A stretch of 64,000 nucleotides of DNA, taken from positions 367,640 to 431,639 of the forward strand of contig NZ_LN889802.1 in NCBI RefSeq assembly GCF_900009145.1, read 5' to 3'. How positions within the stretch are numbered: the first letter of the stretch is position 1; every line of letters begins with the position of its first letter. This DNA is from Planktothrix tepida PCC 9214 (GTDB lineage Bacteria; Cyanobacteriota; Cyanobacteriia; Cyanobacteriales; Microcoleaceae). The notes beneath the pieces were generated by a model, which was given only the letters and a program-made list of their open reading frames with translations, had not been told where the DNA came from and did no database searches. A program made the position numbers and the translations under genes. Below, in pieces: positions 1 through 9,452 of the stretch.

Positions 1-198
1 TTTTAAGCGATCGCCCGTTTGATTAATAATCCAGTCTGTTCCATTAAACTTAATGGGTTGAATCATCAACAGGTTTTCATTATAAAACTGCTCATTGACA
101 ATACGGCCATCTTGAATGAATGGATCTTCATCCCCAAAAGTATTATGAGTGATTGCCCAACCACTGGGAATATTCAGACGCACAAGTTTTGAATACAT
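1..198 (-). CDS. Hypothetical protein, N-terminal part only
   Basis: An open frame starts at an ATG (complement of 196-198) and runs off the left edge of the window, giving 66 codons without a stop. The peptide begins MYSKLVRLNIPSGWAI and is soluble, with no signal peptide or recognised motif. A HIP1 site (7-14) lies inside it. The next gene (420) is on the opposite strand, so 199-419 is a divergent promoter region. I do not recognise the family; function is unknown. Confidence 0.5.
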   Translation of the reverse strand, partial: MYSKLVRLNIPSGWAITHNTFGDEDPFIQDGRIVNEQFYNENLLMIQPIKFNGTDWIINQTGDRLK

Positions 199-419
199 AA
201 ATTAGGATTGACTGGATCAAGACTCAATGTAAACCATGAGAACTAACGCTGTCAGCAGCAGTTGATGTTGCTTTCAGCTTACTTCTGGTGGAATTATAAT
301 GCAACTTCTGATCTATATCATGTTTTTTCCTCAATTGCAGTCTAAAAATCAATGTCCCTTTTCCGGATCGAAGGTTGACAGGCGGATCAGTGGAAGTATG
401 ATTGCGTTGAAGTAAGTTT

Positions 420-890
420 ATGTTTAAATCTCGTATTTTAATCTTAACGACCCTAGTAACGACTCTCAGCTTAGGGTTAGCTTCCTCAAGTCTAGCTGAA
501 TGGTTTTCTGACTATCCTGACAGGTTTTCTGACTATACTGTGTCCCCTTCTGACTCTAAGGTAGAAGCAACGGTTGATCCCAGTCAATTGATCACGGTGA
601 GACTGCGGAATAAAACTGACCAAACCCTAGTTTATGCCTTAGCCAATGATAATTCTCAACAGTTAGCACCGGGTAAAACCGGAGAATTTTTAGTTCGAGT
701 GGGACGTCATCCCGGAGAAACTAGCACAATTTTAATTAACACACCCGAATATACTTATCCATTAATTTATAGTGTCCGGGTTATTCCCAAAAATACATTA
801 ATGGTTGAAATTACCCCCACCAGTGCCGCAAACCCCCATCAAGAACGTACCATTTATATTGATGAACAGGGAAGAGTTTACTCATTTTAA
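420..890 (+). CDS. Small exported protein of unknown function
   Basis: 156 residues. Residues 1-26 form a clear signal peptide: a basic N-end, a hydrophobic stretch rich in Leu and Thr, then LASSSLA before EW. The mature part is about 130 residues, probably beta-rich, with no cysteine pairs and no lipobox, so it is expected to be a soluble periplasmic or secreted protein. The C-terminus contains a TIYIDEQGRVYSF tail. It stands alone between divergent and convergent neighbours. I do not recognise a family. Confidence 0.7.
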   Translation: MFKSRILILTTLVTTLSLGLASSSLAEWFSDYPDRFSDYTVSPSDSKVEATVDPSQLITVRLRNKTDQTLVYALANDNSQQLAPGKTGEFLVRVGRHPGETSTILINTPEYTYPLIYSVRVIPKNTLMVEITPTSAANPHQERTIYIDEQGRVYSF

Positions 891-892
891 TT

Positions 893-1017
893 AGAGCAGG
901 GAACAGGGAACACTTCGACAGGCTCTTTGCTTCGCAGGGAACAGGTAGGAAAAGAGGAGTTTACGGTTTAGATTTTAGCATCAGTCTATGTCCTAACTTC
1001 CAGGCGTGACTGCTATA
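893..1017. repeat. MITE-like dispersed repeat, copy 1
   Basis: This intergenic block starts with AGCAGGGAACAGGGAA, contains TTTTAGCATCAGTCTAT and TCCTAACTTCC, and ends with GACTGCTATA. The same order of segments recurs at 11934-12042, where the ends are a perfect inverted repeat. Here the left end (AGAGCAG) has decayed. It has no coding capacity and follows the stop of the exported-protein gene. Confidence 0.55.
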
Positions 1018-1107
1018 AGTTGCGAGGGAAGTTATATTCTATATTCCATGCTTCAATATTTTCTACAAATAATTGTCCGGGTTGCTAATCACTTTTTCCC
1101 ATTCCCT

Positions 1108-1139
1108 ATTCGTAATTCGTAATTCGTAATTCGTAATTC
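1108..1139. repeat. Short tandem heptamer repeat (STRR type)
   Basis: Four complete copies of the 7-bp unit ATTCGTA (1108-1135) and a partial fifth lie just downstream of moaE. Short tandemly repeated heptamers between genes are a known feature of filamentous cyanobacterial genomes. No function is evident. Confidence 0.8.
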
Positions 1140-1149
1140 CCTGTTCCCT

Positions 1150-1641
1150 TTAACAATTAATTTCACAAGCCCCAATACTCACCCAACTACTTGAAGCATC
1201 TTTCCAATGTTCTTTTTTCCAAATAGGTGCAGTATGTTTTAAAGTATCAATTGCATATTGACAAGCTTCAAAGGCTTCTCGACGGTGAGGACAACCCACC
1301 GCAATTAAAACACTAATTTCACCAATTCTTAAACGTCCAACCCGATGATGAATCACTACACGAGTCACATCTAACCATTGTTGGCGGATGTCCGTAGCAA
1401 TTTTTTCAAATACTTTTAAAGCCATCGGTTGATAAGCTTGATATTCTAAAGATTCTACGGCTTGACCTTGGGTTTGATTTCTCACCATTCCACTCATGAC
1501 CACAATTGCACCATTCCTGGGGTCATCGGCTAAAGCATAAATCTCCTCCAATAAAAGAGGCGCAATTGTAATCGAGAAACTATCGTGAAACGGAGAAGGA
1601 ATCAGTGTTAAATCCTTCTCCAAATCATTAGAAACAATCAC
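1150..1641 (-). CDS. moaE: Molybdopterin synthase catalytic subunit MoaE
   Basis: 163 residues, full length for MoaE. The large subunit of molybdopterin synthase transfers sulfur from thiocarboxylated MoaD to precursor Z to form the molybdopterin dithiolene in the cytoplasm. Family signatures are visible: the GAIVVMSGMVR strand, LEYQAY, the HHRVGRLRIGE segment, and the active-site stretch CPHRREAFEACQYAID followed by LKHTAPIWKKE, which carries the conserved lysines. A short N-terminal extension of about 20 residues precedes the core. No moaD or other moa gene is adjacent, so it is a single-gene unit here. Confidence 0.93.
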   Translation of the reverse strand: MIVSNDLEKDLTLIPSPFHDSFSITIAPLLLEEIYALADDPRNGAIVVMSGMVRNQTQGQAVESLEYQAYQPMALKVFEKIATDIRQQWLDVTRVVIHHRVGRLRIGEISVLIAVGCPHRREAFEACQYAIDTLKHTAPIWKKEHWKDASSSWVSIGACEINC

Positions 1642-1690
1642 AACTTTTGGCTCCTAAATTAATGGATGAATTGGCTTAGAGTTTCAATCC

Positions 1691-1703
1691 GAAACCGGGT
1701 TTC
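1691..1703. repeat. GAAACC-GGTTTC palindrome
   Basis: A perfect small palindrome (GAAACCGGGTTTC) between two minus-strand genes. Related hairpins occur at 18790-18816 and 53223-53252, so it belongs to a dispersed family. It could act as a weak terminator or be a decayed mobile repeat. Confidence 0.5.
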
Positions 1704-1747
1704 TACATCCATCTTATTTTAATCCATTTTTTCCGATGATTTCTGAT

Positions 1748-2743
1748 TTAGGGTTGGCTGCTATCCGTTGACTGAGGTTGTTCAACTGGTTTTTGATCAG
1801 CCAGTTTTAATAATTCAGGAATTGTCACAAATGTATAACCCTGCTCTTTAAGTTTCTTGATGACAATGGGTAAAGCTTTTACCGTTGCTGAACGATCTCC
1901 GCCCCCATCGTGCATTAAAATAATTCCACCGGATTTAGCTTGTTTTAAAACATTACTAATAATTTTGTCCGATGAAGATTTCCAATCCTGCGAATCCACT
2001 GACCACATAATATTAACATGATTTTGCTTAAACGCATAATCCACTAATCCGTTATCTAAAACACCTCCTGGCGGTCGGAACATCGGAGTGTTAATTCCTG
2101 TTAAGTCTTCCATTAATTTAGCCGTGCTTTCAATTTCTTCGGAGGCACCAGAAGGACTATATTTTTGATAACGATGGCTCCAAGTATGGTTCCCTACAAC
2201 ATGACCCTCGTTAACCACTACCTTCGCAATATCTTTCTGATTTTTTAAAGCCGAACCCACCCAGAAAAATGTAGCTTTAATATTATTTTCTTCTAAAATA
2301 TCTAAAATTTGGCGAGTGCTTTTCGGCCAGGGGCCATCATCAAATGTGAATGCAATTACTTTTTGTTCGCCAGGGATTGTTACTTCTTTAATGGTTTGGC
2401 TTTGAAATTGTTCGGGAATACTATAACTAAAGCGTTGGGTTTGCAATTGTTCTAAGGTTTTTTGGACATTATCAACTCGTTGAGTGATTGCTTTCTGAAG
2501 ATTTAATCCCGACTGTGATAAGGGTTGAGAAGGTATTTCTGAGGAAGAATTTTTGAGTTTTTCAGTAATATTAGAAATAATCCTGGGGGGTTGGGAAGAA
2601 CGAGCAGAAAGGCTTTGTTTTGTCGCTCGCTCTACACGCAGATTAAGGGGTAACATCACACCCATCGCAAAACTAGCAATGGCTGCTACAAGAGCAAATA
2701 AAGCCACTTTTTGTTGTCGTAAGAGAGGACTGTACTGAGCCAC
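1748..2743 (-). CDS. Polysaccharide deacetylase (NodB-like), membrane-anchored
   Basis: 331 residues. One N-terminal transmembrane segment (about residues 14-32) probably anchors the enzyme facing the periplasm, followed by a Gln/Ser-rich linker to about residue 120. The NodB domain covers about residues 125-310 and shows its motifs in order: TFDDGPW (catalytic Asp and metal Asp), HTWSH (metal His pair), RPPGG, WSVDSQDW, and ILMHDGGGDRS near the end. It removes acetyl groups from amino sugars of peptidoglycan or exopolysaccharide; the exact substrate cannot be told. The C-terminal tail is Pro/Gln/Ser-rich. All catalytic motifs are present. Confidence 0.9.
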   Translation of the reverse strand: MAQYSPLLRQQKVALFALVAAIASFAMGVMLPLNLRVERATKQSLSARSSQPPRIISNITEKLKNSSSEIPSQPLSQSGLNLQKAITQRVDNVQKTLEQLQTQRFSYSIPEQFQSQTIKEVTIPGEQKVIAFTFDDGPWPKSTRQILDILEENNIKATFFWVGSALKNQKDIAKVVVNEGHVVGNHTWSHRYQKYSPSGASEEIESTAKLMEDLTGINTPMFRPPGGVLDNGLVDYAFKQNHVNIMWSVDSQDWKSSSDKIISNVLKQAKSGGIILMHDGGGDRSATVKALPIVIKKLKEQGYTFVTIPELLKLADQKPVEQPQSTDSSQP

Positions 2744-2965
2744 GAGATTACTCCTTCACACGGAAATAAATTTTAGAATTGAGCGTGATCGAACCGCATC
2801 TAAAAAGCCAACTGATTCACCCTTGACATCAGAGATGCACATTTTCAATAAAAAGTCAAGCCTCTGATTACAAACGTAATCATCTGAATTTTGAGGGTTG
2901 AACAATAATACCTCTAAAATCCTAGTGCATAAGGACACGAACAGGAAGACACTTTTAGGAAAACG

Positions 2966-4501
2966 TTAGGTTTTGTTGATAATGGTTTCACGGTATAAAC
3001 TCACCGCTCGTTGAATCACATCGTCAATTGTTAAATTGTCCGTTTGAATTTCAACCGCATCGACGGCTTTTCGCAAAGGTGAAATGGCCCGATTACTATC
3101 AAGGTGATCCCGTTGAGCAATATCCTGTTCGAGTTGTTCTTGAGTAATATCCGTTTGACCTTTAGCGTGCAGTTCTAATAATCGCCGTTTAGCCCGTTCT
3201 TGCACGGATGCCGTTAAGAAAATTTTCAATTCGGCATCGGGAAATACCGTTGTTCCAATATCCCGACCTTCTGCTACAATTCCCCCTTGACGACCGAAAG
3301 CTTGTTGCTTTTTCACTAAAGCTTGACGAACTGCCCCTTGAGAGGCGATCGCAGACACATTCGCCGTTACCTCTAAGGATCGAATTGCCTCGGTTACATC
3401 CTGGCTATTAATCACCGTTCGCGGTTGTTCCCCATCAGGAATTAATTCAATTTGGCATTGACTCACGATTTCAGCAATGGCAGGTTGATCATCAATCTCA
3501 ATTCCCGACTGAAGCACCAACCACGTCACCGCCCGATACATCGCCCCCGTATCCAAATACAACAACCCTAACGCCTCGGCAATTTGGCGAGTCACCGTCG
3601 ATTTCCCGGCTCCGGCTGGCCCATCAATGGCAATAATCGGTTGACGATGACGCAAAATCAGATTATCAATTAACCGAGTTGTCCCGACCCGGGCTGCAAC
3701 CGCTAATAAACCCGTTGTGTCTAAGGTTGTCAGTGGAATTAACGTTTCAGGTTCGACTAAATCAATATATTCGACTTGTACCCCAGGTTCAGTGTCTAAT
3801 TCTGCTTGTACAATCTGCTTAATTTCCGTAGCGACAGAACAACCTTGTTGAAAGTGTTCTTGACCTCGACGCAGCGCCCGATATAAAACAGCGGCTTGCT
3901 GTTTTTCGTCCTGTGTTAAATATTGATTGCGAGAACTATAAGCCAGTCCCGATGATTCTCGAATAATGGGACAGGGAATAATCTCAATGGGCCAGTTTAA
4001 ATCCTGAACCAAACGTTGAATAATTGCAATTTGTTGAGCATCTTTTTGGCCAAAATAAGCACGATCCGGTTGCACTAAATTGAATAATTTAGCCACAACC
4101 GTCGCCACCCCTTGAAAATGTCCGGGTCGAGATGCCCCACACAACCCCGACATCATTGATGCTAGGGGAATCACCATTGTCTGCATTGAGGAAGGATACA
4201 TTTCCCCCACTTCAGGAGCAAAAACTACATCAACCCCCGCTTGTTCACACTGTTGCAAATCCGCCTCCAACAAACGGGGATATTTTTGGAAATCCTCTTG
4301 GGGGCCAAACTGTATAGGATTGACAAAAATACTGACCACCACTAACGAATTTTCTGATCTCGCCCGTTGAATTAAACTCAAATGCCCTAAATGTAACCCT
4401 CCCATCGTGGGAACCAAACCCACTAACTTGTCAGGGTTTTGGGTTCGGTAGCCCCGAAGATAACACCGCAGAGCCGCAACGCTAGTCAACAGACGAATCA
4501 T
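2966..4501 (-). CDS. panC/cmk: Bifunctional pantoate--beta-alanine ligase / cytidylate kinase
   Basis: 511 residues, a fusion typical of cyanobacteria. PanC occupies about residues 1-280: PTMGGLHLGHLSLI carries the nucleotide-binding HxGH-type motif, and YFGQKDAQQ and SSRNQYL follow. It condenses pantoate with beta-alanine using ATP, the last step to pantothenate. Cmk occupies about residues 288-511, with the P-loop GPAGAGKST, the LDTGAMYRAVT acceptor segment and EGRDIGTTVFP; it phosphorylates CMP and dCMP. Both halves look intact. The start overlaps a heptamer repeat region upstream. The two activities belong to unrelated pathways, so the fusion probably serves joint expression. Confidence 0.95.
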   Translation of the reverse strand: MIRLLTSVAALRCYLRGYRTQNPDKLVGLVPTMGGLHLGHLSLIQRARSENSLVVVSIFVNPIQFGPQEDFQKYPRLLEADLQQCEQAGVDVVFAPEVGEMYPSSMQTMVIPLASMMSGLCGASRPGHFQGVATVVAKLFNLVQPDRAYFGQKDAQQIAIIQRLVQDLNWPIEIIPCPIIRESSGLAYSSRNQYLTQDEKQQAAVLYRALRRGQEHFQQGCSVATEIKQIVQAELDTEPGVQVEYIDLVEPETLIPLTTLDTTGLLAVAARVGTTRLIDNLILRHRQPIIAIDGPAGAGKSTVTRQIAEALGLLYLDTGAMYRAVTWLVLQSGIEIDDQPAIAEIVSQCQIELIPDGEQPRTVINSQDVTEAIRSLEVTANVSAIASQGAVRQALVKKQQAFGRQGGIVAEGRDIGTTVFPDAELKIFLTASVQERAKRRLLELHAKGQTDITQEQLEQDIAQRDHLDSNRAISPLRKAVDAVEIQTDNLTIDDVIQRAVSLYRETIINKT

Positions 4502-4503
4502 AA

Positions 4504-4538
4504 ATCAGTTATCAGTTATCAGTTGTCAGTTGTCAGTT
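4504..4538. repeat. Heptamer tandem repeat RTCAGTT
   Basis: Five perfect-length copies of a 7-bp unit: three ATCAGTT then two GTCAGTT, immediately upstream of panC/cmk. Related TCAGTT / TCAACTG strings are scattered through the rest of the 4502-4627 gap and in other intergenic regions (26850-26890, 31389-31430, 50160-50212, 57683-57735). Confidence 0.8.
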
Positions 4539-4627
4539 GTAGGGGCCGGGTTTCCCCGCCCGTACTCAGTTATCAATTATCGGTCAACCGTCAACAGTTA
4601 ACAGCCTACTCCGACACTGATAACTGA

Positions 4628-5728
4628 TCACTGATTCGGAGTCAATACATCAATCTGGACAGGAGCAACTCCACTGCCAATCATGCCAATGGCTTCGGCT
4701 GCACCTGTGGATAAATCAAGCACCCGGCCTCCGGCATAGGGGCCACGATCATTAATCCGCACGACAACGGATTGACCATTATCTTTGTTGGTAACTCTTA
4801 CCTTTGTGCCAAAGGGTAAAGAAGGATGGGCTGCCGTTAAATCGTATTGATTAAAGGTTTCTCCATTCGCCGTTTGTCCGCCATCAAAACCAGGGCCATA
4901 CCAAGATGCCCAACCCTCGATTCGCCGGAAGAAGAACCCAGTAGCGACCTCTGGAACAGATGGCTTGGGTAAACCTTCAATTGTATTTAAAGGGGGAGCA
5001 TTGCCAATCTGCCGTCGGATGCGATTAGTCGCTTGTAAAGCATCCGTTGCTTTGTCATTGGTTGTATCCGGCAGAATGGTTTGTGAGTCAATGGCGACCA
5101 GTTCTTTACCAGCCGCTTCAATCAGGTAACGCTGGCGCTGTTCGTCCCATCGGACTTGAATCGTCGTCGCATCAAAGTTATTGCGAATGAGTTGATTAAT
5201 TTCGGCTGCAACGGCAGTAGCACGGGAAACTGGGTCGGAGGTGATGGTAGATTGCGTTGCAGGGGTTTTAGGATTGGGTAGATCAGCTTGGTCAGAATAC
5301 GATCCCACTTTTATTGGTTGAAGCGTTGGGGCTGTTCTAGCTTTGGGATCAAAGTTGGCATTCTGGATAAAGGTCAGGACTGGAATATTCCTAATGTAAA
5401 GGGTTGCTGCTTGTTCTTGATTCAATTCATGAGCTTTGATTTTGGCAACCGTTTCGGGTAAAAAGGCGGTAGTGGTTTGTTGGGATTGATATTCTCCAAC
5501 TTTTACCACGTCGGCAGGTTCAGTTTTGGTCGCAGATAGGATGATCTCTTCAGAGGGCGTTTTTAATAATGGGATTGACGGTACAAAATCGGGAGGATTT
5601 AAACGTTCTCCTTGATTTGAGGGCTTGGGGTTAAACGCTGAGGTAGATTCAGCGTGGCTGGAGGAGCTTATGCTTAAAATCGGCAGAAGAAGAACTGCTG
5701 TAAGACCGCTCCAAAGTTGATGCTTCAT
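4628..5728 (-). CDS. rlpA: RlpA-like septal/cell-wall protein with double-psi beta-barrel
   Basis: 366 residues. An N-terminal signal peptide ends near SSSHAES (residue 27). The middle is a low-complexity, Pro/Thr-rich stretch that probably spans peptidoglycan. The C-terminal domain (about 272-363) is the RlpA double-psi beta-barrel: [47 protein letters not shown] and [14 protein letters not shown]. RlpA proteins bind glycan strands, and some are lytic transglycosylases at the septum. The Asp of NDRGP is present. There is no SPOR domain in this protein, although the separate protein at 9600-10889 has one. It is divergent from purM. Confidence 0.88.
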   Translation of the reverse strand: MKHQLWSGLTAVLLLPILSISSSSHAESTSAFNPKPSNQGERLNPPDFVPSIPLLKTPSEEIILSATKTEPADVVKVGEYQSQQTTTAFLPETVAKIKAHELNQEQAATLYIRNIPVLTFIQNANFDPKARTAPTLQPIKVGSYSDQADLPNPKTPATQSTITSDPVSRATAVAAEINQLIRNNFDATTIQVRWDEQRQRYLIEAAGKELVAIDSQTILPDTTNDKATDALQATNRIRRQIGNAPPLNTIEGLPKPSVPEVATGFFFRRIEGWASWYGPGFDGGQTANGETFNQYDLTAAHPSLPFGTKVRVTNKDNGQSVVVRINDRGPYAGGRVLDLSTGAAEAIGMIGSGVAPVQIDVLTPNQ

Positions 5729-5901
5729 AAGTCTATTCTCAAAACTGCTGGTTGATCGAGTTGAAGCTTTACACTGGTTGAAATCTCCTGAATGGGAAGC
5801 ATTAAGTCTCGCAATTCGTGTTTAGGCACTGAACAGCTAAAGATTTTAATGCTGGGTTGAAAACCCGAATCTAGGGAGATTCAATTCGTCAACTCACACT
5901 C

Positions 5902-5996
5902 GTTCCGCATTCACCTTTGTTTGAGGAACTGCAACAGACTAACATGAACTTGCGAATTTGGGGATCACTCCCTCACGGGGGTTTGGAGTGCTTTTT
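5902..5996 (+). ncRNA. Candidate small RNA or purM leader attenuator ending in a terminator
   Basis: The 475-nt gap between rlpA and purM contains two plus-strand hairpins. GTTCC (5902-5906) pairs with GGAAC (5925-5929). CACTCC (5966-5971) pairs with GGAGTG (5985-5990) and is followed directly by CTTTTT (5991-5996), the form of a Rho-independent terminator. No plus-strand gene lies upstream for it to terminate. It therefore ends either a small RNA or a prematurely stopped purM leader; purM starts 208 nt further on. The 5' end is unknown. Confidence 0.4.
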
Positions 5997-6203
5997 AAGA
6001 AACTAAACTGTTCAGTTTTAAGCCCAAACCCTCATCTGTCAAAGGATGTAGAGATTCTTACTTAGTAAAAATTTTCAAAATTTAGTTTTGATTGAATTTT
6101 CTTATAGGTTTGACAACGTGCGACAGAATCGAGAAGACAGAACCGCAAATAACAGAACCGAAAATTGATTAAATAGGTTGTAGAAAGACAAGGATCGAAC
6201 AAG

Positions 6204-7235
6204 ATGGATTATCGGGAAGCTGGTGTAGATATTCAAGCAGGTCGAGATTTTGTTGATGGCATTCGTAGCCTCGTTCAGAAAACCTATCGACCGGAAGTAT
6301 TAGGGGGATTAGGGGGGTTTGGAGGTTGTTTTGCCCTTCCTTCCGGGTATAACGAACCCATCCTCGTTTCTGGAACTGATGGGGTGGGAACTAAATTAAA
6401 ACTAGCCACAAGCCTCAACCGTCACGATACCGTTGGTATTGATTTAGTGGCCATGTGCGTTAACGATGTTCTGACCTGTGGGGCAGAACCCTTATTTTTT
6501 CTGGACTATTTAGCCACTGGAAAGCTCGACAGTGACCAATTAACCCAAGTCGTCACCGGAATTTCCCAAGGATGTCAACAAGCGGGATGTAGCCTTCTGG
6601 GGGGAGAAACAGCCGAAATGCCCGGATTTTATCAACCGGGGGAATATGATATGGCGGGTTTTTGTGTGGGAATTGTGGAAAAAAGCCGAATGTTGAACGG
6701 TTCCCAAGTCCAAATCGGCGATATTGCCATTGGATTAGCGAGTAGTGGTGTTCACAGTAATGGCTTTAGTTTAGTGCGAAAAGTGGTCAGTGATGGCGGA
6801 TGGAATTGGAATGACTGTCCTGAAGCTTTGGGAGGTCAATCCATTGGAGATGTGTGTTTAACGCCGACGCAAATTTACGTTAAACCAATTCTACAAGCTC
6901 GGAGCCAGGGTGTAGAAATTCATGGCATGGCCCATATTACCGGAGGCGGTTTACCGGAAAACTTACCACGCTGTTTGGGAGAAGGACAAGCCGTGAAGAT
7001 TCATCCCAATAGTTGGCCCGTACTTCCGATTTTTAATTGGTTAGCTGAAGTGGGACAAGTGAACCTAGCAGCAATGTTTGATACCTTTAACATGGGTCTT
7101 GGTTTTGTGGTCTTAGTTCCTCCTCAACAAGCGGAAACCACACGAGAATGGTTTGAAACTCAAGGAATTCTAGCCTATACCATTGGGGAAGTTGTATCAG
7201 GAACCGGGGGTTTAATCGGATTACCACTCAATTGA
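6204..7235 (+). CDS. purM: Phosphoribosylformylglycinamidine cyclo-ligase (AIR synthetase)
   Basis: 343 residues, the usual PurM length. It closes the imidazole ring, converting FGAM and ATP to AIR, the fifth step of purine synthesis. Family signatures are present: [12 protein letters not shown] at the N-terminus, [38 protein letters not shown], the glycine-rich [11 protein letters not shown] and [14 protein letters not shown], then [13 protein letters not shown] near residue 245. The start ATG has a nearby AAGGA element (6189-6193). It is transcribed alone, preceded by the hairpin-containing leader described at 5902-5996. Confidence 0.97.
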   Translation: MDYREAGVDIQAGRDFVDGIRSLVQKTYRPEVLGGLGGFGGCFALPSGYNEPILVSGTDGVGTKLKLATSLNRHDTVGIDLVAMCVNDVLTCGAEPLFFLDYLATGKLDSDQLTQVVTGISQGCQQAGCSLLGGETAEMPGFYQPGEYDMAGFCVGIVEKSRMLNGSQVQIGDIAIGLASSGVHSNGFSLVRKVVSDGGWNWNDCPEALGGQSIGDVCLTPTQIYVKPILQARSQGVEIHGMAHITGGGLPENLPRCLGEGQAVKIHPNSWPVLPIFNWLAEVGQVNLAAMFDTFNMGLGFVVLVPPQQAETTREWFETQGILAYTIGEVVSGTGGLIGLPLN

Positions 7236-7264
7236 TTGATATCCTAATCGTAGGATAAGCTAGA

Positions 7265-7341
7265 GTGCTACCCATTACAGTTAGGATACTGTTGAATTCA
7301 GCAAACTCTTTCACTTCCTACTGTTCCCTGTTCCCTGTTCC
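7265..7341. repeat. Dispersed intergenic repeat (purM-menB gap)
   Basis: The segment GTGCTACCCATTACAGTTA, followed by CTCTTTCACTTCCTACTGTT and CCCTGTTCCCTG, closely matches the order seen at 32660-32732. The CTGTTCCC / GGGAACAG string is a recurrent motif of intergenic repeats in this window (897-950, 11941-11970, 12392-12405, 56462-56470, 58917-58935). Confidence 0.5.
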
Positions 7342-7371
7342 TTGTTCTCTCTTTCCTATTAATTACCCATC

Positions 7372-8205
7372 ATGTCAGTTGCATGGCAAATTGCCAAAAC
7401 CTACGAAGATATTCTCTATCACAAAGCCGGGGGTATCGCTAAAATTACGATTAACCGTCCTGAAAAACGTAATGCCTTCCGGCCGAAAACTGTTTTTGAA
7501 CTCTATGATGCCTTTTGTGATGCCCGTGAAGACATCAATATTGGTGTAGTATTATTCACCGGATCGGGGCCACATACCGATGGTAAATATGCCTTTTGTT
7601 CCGGCGGGGATCAAAGCGTGCGGGGAGATGCAGGATATATTGATGATATTGGAATTCCGCGATTAAACGTTTTAGATTTACAACGATTAATCCGAACAAT
7701 GCCCAAAGTTGTGATTGCAATGGTGGCAGGATATGCAATTGGAGGCGGTCATGTTTTACATTTAATTTGTGATTTAACCTTAGCAGCAGATAATGCGGTT
7801 TTTGGTCAAACGGGGCCGAAAGTGGGAAGTTTTGATGGGGGATTTGGAGCGAGTTATTTAGCCCGAATTGTCGGTCAAAAGAAAGCACGAGAAATCTGGT
7901 ATTTGTGTCGTCAATATGATGCTCAACAAGCCCTAGATATGGGGTTAGTTAATTGTGTCGTTCCCGTAGAACAATTAGAATCTGAAGGGATTCAATGGGC
8001 TCAGGAAATTTTGGAGAAAAGTCCCATTGCCATTCGTTGTTTAAAATCTGCCTTTAATGCTGATTGTGATGGTCAGGCGGGTTTACAGGAATTAGCGGGA
8101 AATGCCACCTTACTGTATTACATGACGGAGGAAGGAACTGAAGGCAAACAAGCCTTCTTGGAGAAACGGCCACCCAATTTCCGCCAATATCCTTGGCTTC
8201 CCTAG
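7372..8205 (+). CDS. menB: 1,4-dihydroxy-2-naphthoyl-CoA synthase
   Basis: 277 residues of the crotonase superfamily. MenB cyclises o-succinylbenzoyl-CoA to DHNA-CoA; in cyanobacteria this pathway makes phylloquinone for photosystem I. Visible signatures are [12 protein letters not shown] (the CoA-binding start), [35 protein letters not shown] with the oxyanion-hole glycines, the MenB-specific [20 protein letters not shown] loop, and the C-terminal [17 protein letters not shown]. All are intact. It follows purM on the same strand, but a repeat lies between, so co-transcription is uncertain. Confidence 0.96.
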   Translation: MSVAWQIAKTYEDILYHKAGGIAKITINRPEKRNAFRPKTVFELYDAFCDAREDINIGVVLFTGSGPHTDGKYAFCSGGDQSVRGDAGYIDDIGIPRLNVLDLQRLIRTMPKVVIAMVAGYAIGGGHVLHLICDLTLAADNAVFGQTGPKVGSFDGGFGASYLARIVGQKKAREIWYLCRQYDAQQALDMGLVNCVVPVEQLESEGIQWAQEILEKSPIAIRCLKSAFNADCDGQAGLQELAGNATLLYYMTEEGTEGKQAFLEKRPPNFRQYPWLP

Positions 8206-8221
8206 GGAAAAGATAATCTGT

Positions 8222-8247
8222 GGGGGGACGAAAAACACTTCGCCCCC
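8222..8247. terminator. Hairpin between convergent genes
   Basis: A G-run at 8222-8226 with a CGAA tract pairs with TTCG and CCCC before 8247, giving a strong imperfect hairpin between menB (plus) and the small gene at 8260 (minus). It is followed by AAAATG on the plus side and lacks a long T-run, so termination is plausible but not certain. Confidence 0.45.
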
Positions 8248-8259
8248 AAAATGTCTGGA

Positions 8260-8529
8260 CTAAGCTAACAAGGACTTTGCCTCTTCTGGCTCATGAACTC
8301 GATGGGACTCTAAGGGAATAACATCGCGTAACCGAGGTGTTTCCGGTTGTAACTGAATCAAGGTTTCTAAAGTTTCCCAGGATGGAGCAAAGGCGGGGAT
8401 CGCTAACTGACAAGACTTCCACCCGCCTTTAACTGAAACTTGAAGCAACTGACAGTGCCCCCCACGATGACCTTCGGGTGTGTAACGTTGGCAATGCCGA
8501 CAGACTGAGATCAAGTTTGCAGACTCCAT
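8260..8529 (-). CDS. Small conserved-looking cysteine-containing protein
   Basis: 89 residues, soluble. The N-terminal half has CRHCQRYTPEGHRGGHC and, further on, a lone Cys (SCQLA), a spacing that could bind a metal but is not a standard zinc ribbon. The C-terminal half is acidic (HEPEEAKSLLA). It is convergent with menB. I do not recognise a named family; function is unknown. Confidence 0.65.
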   Translation of the reverse strand: MESANLISVCRHCQRYTPEGHRGGHCQLLQVSVKGGWKSCQLAIPAFAPSWETLETLIQLQPETPRLRDVIPLESHRVHEPEEAKSLLA

Positions 8530-8852
8530 TTGTAATTCCCCAAGAAGATTATCTATTTATAATTGTCGGGGATCAGCAAATCCGGGTTTTTTATCGGCAA
8601 ACTTAGATTCTGTCTGCGTTTGAGTTCGATTTTTAGGGGGTTTAAATTTAATACTTCTTTTATGTTTTGTTTAAAATTAGACACACAATAAATCCAAAAT
8701 ATTAAGAATTGTAAATTTCCTAGAGCGTGCCTGAAACAGGATAAAATGAATGGGGATCAAGGTAAAATTCGGTGGAAGGAATTAATAACTCCGTATAAAT
8801 CCCGTTGAAACCTAATTGTAAACTACCTAAAGATAGAGTTTCATAGAGGAAC
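8530..8852. other. 323-nt intergenic region without a recognised gene
   Basis: AT-rich sequence upstream of the 8260-8529 gene and downstream of the DciA-like gene. On the minus strand an open frame of about 50 codons starts inside the 3' end of the DciA-like gene but has no ATG, GTG or TTG start. It may be chance or a gene remnant. No hairpin with a T-run or repeat was recognised. Confidence 0.4.
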
Positions 8853-9452
8853 TTAGGTTTCAGTTCCAGAGCCTTCTAAAGTTTTCATGGCACAAAGACA
8901 ACAAACTGACCAGCGAGTCAATTCCCCTGGAGGAGTTGGACAGTGACATTGAGGACAGAGGGGGATATGTTGCGATCGCTGTTGAATAATATTGGCCCAA
9001 CGTTGAAAAGCGGTTAACGGCGTAGTAGAAGCATGAGGATGAGAATGAATCAAAGGTTCGGTGGGGGTTGGAGGCAAATTAACCCGACTTGGATGATCCT
9101 GCCAAAGTTGAGAGAATTCATCTGAGGTTGAACCCAGAGAACGGTGTTGCTCCCCATGACATTGATATCGCCATTGCGCTGTAGAAAACCGGATATCTTC
9201 AACGGGAAATAATAGTTTTTGATTTAAGCGATACAGCAGTTGAATTCGTTTTAAAGTCAACTCTTGAGACCAAGTGGCACTAGAGGTGGCAACATTCAAC
9301 ACCCCTCGATGCCAACTCACCGCACGGCTATGAAGACGAGCAACAGTTCCGACAATTTCCGGCCAATAGGCACAAAGTTCTTGAAATTGTTGTTGTTCTG
9401 GGGTGAGAATTTGAGATTGAAGCAGACTTAAGACCTGATGGAGGGATTGCAT
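8853..9452 (-). CDS. DUF721 (DciA-like) protein with C-terminal zinc ribbon
   Basis: 199 residues. The N-terminal half (about 1-90) has the DUF721 pattern: WPEIVGTVARLHSRAVSW, then GVLNVATSSATWSQELTLKRIQLL. DciA proteins load or recruit the replicative helicase DnaB in bacteria that lack DnaC, which is the suggested role here. The C-terminal end carries a four-Cys arrangement, CPQCHCP followed by CCLC, that looks like a small zinc ribbon. The linker is rich in His, Pro and Thr. It stands alone, divergent from the SPOR-like gene. Confidence 0.7.
   Translation of the reverse strand: MQSLHQVLSLLQSQILTPEQQQFQELCAYWPEIVGTVARLHSRAVSWHRGVLNVATSSATWSQELTLKRIQLLYRLNQKLLFPVEDIRFSTAQWRYQCHGEQHRSLGSTSDEFSQLWQDHPSRVNLPPTPTEPLIHSHPHASTTPLTAFQRWANIIQQRSQHIPLCPQCHCPTPPGELTRWSVCCLCAMKTLEGSGTET

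Noticed and set aside
2756-2938. 60-codon minus-strand frame between the deacetylase and panC/cmk genes
   Set aside because: No ribosome binding site, cysteine-rich and irregular composition, and no recognisable motif; treated as non-coding.
8700-8880. Minus-strand open frame of about 50 codons after the DciA-like gene
   Set aside because: It has no ATG, GTG or TTG start, begins inside the previous gene and matches no family I recognise; it may be chance.
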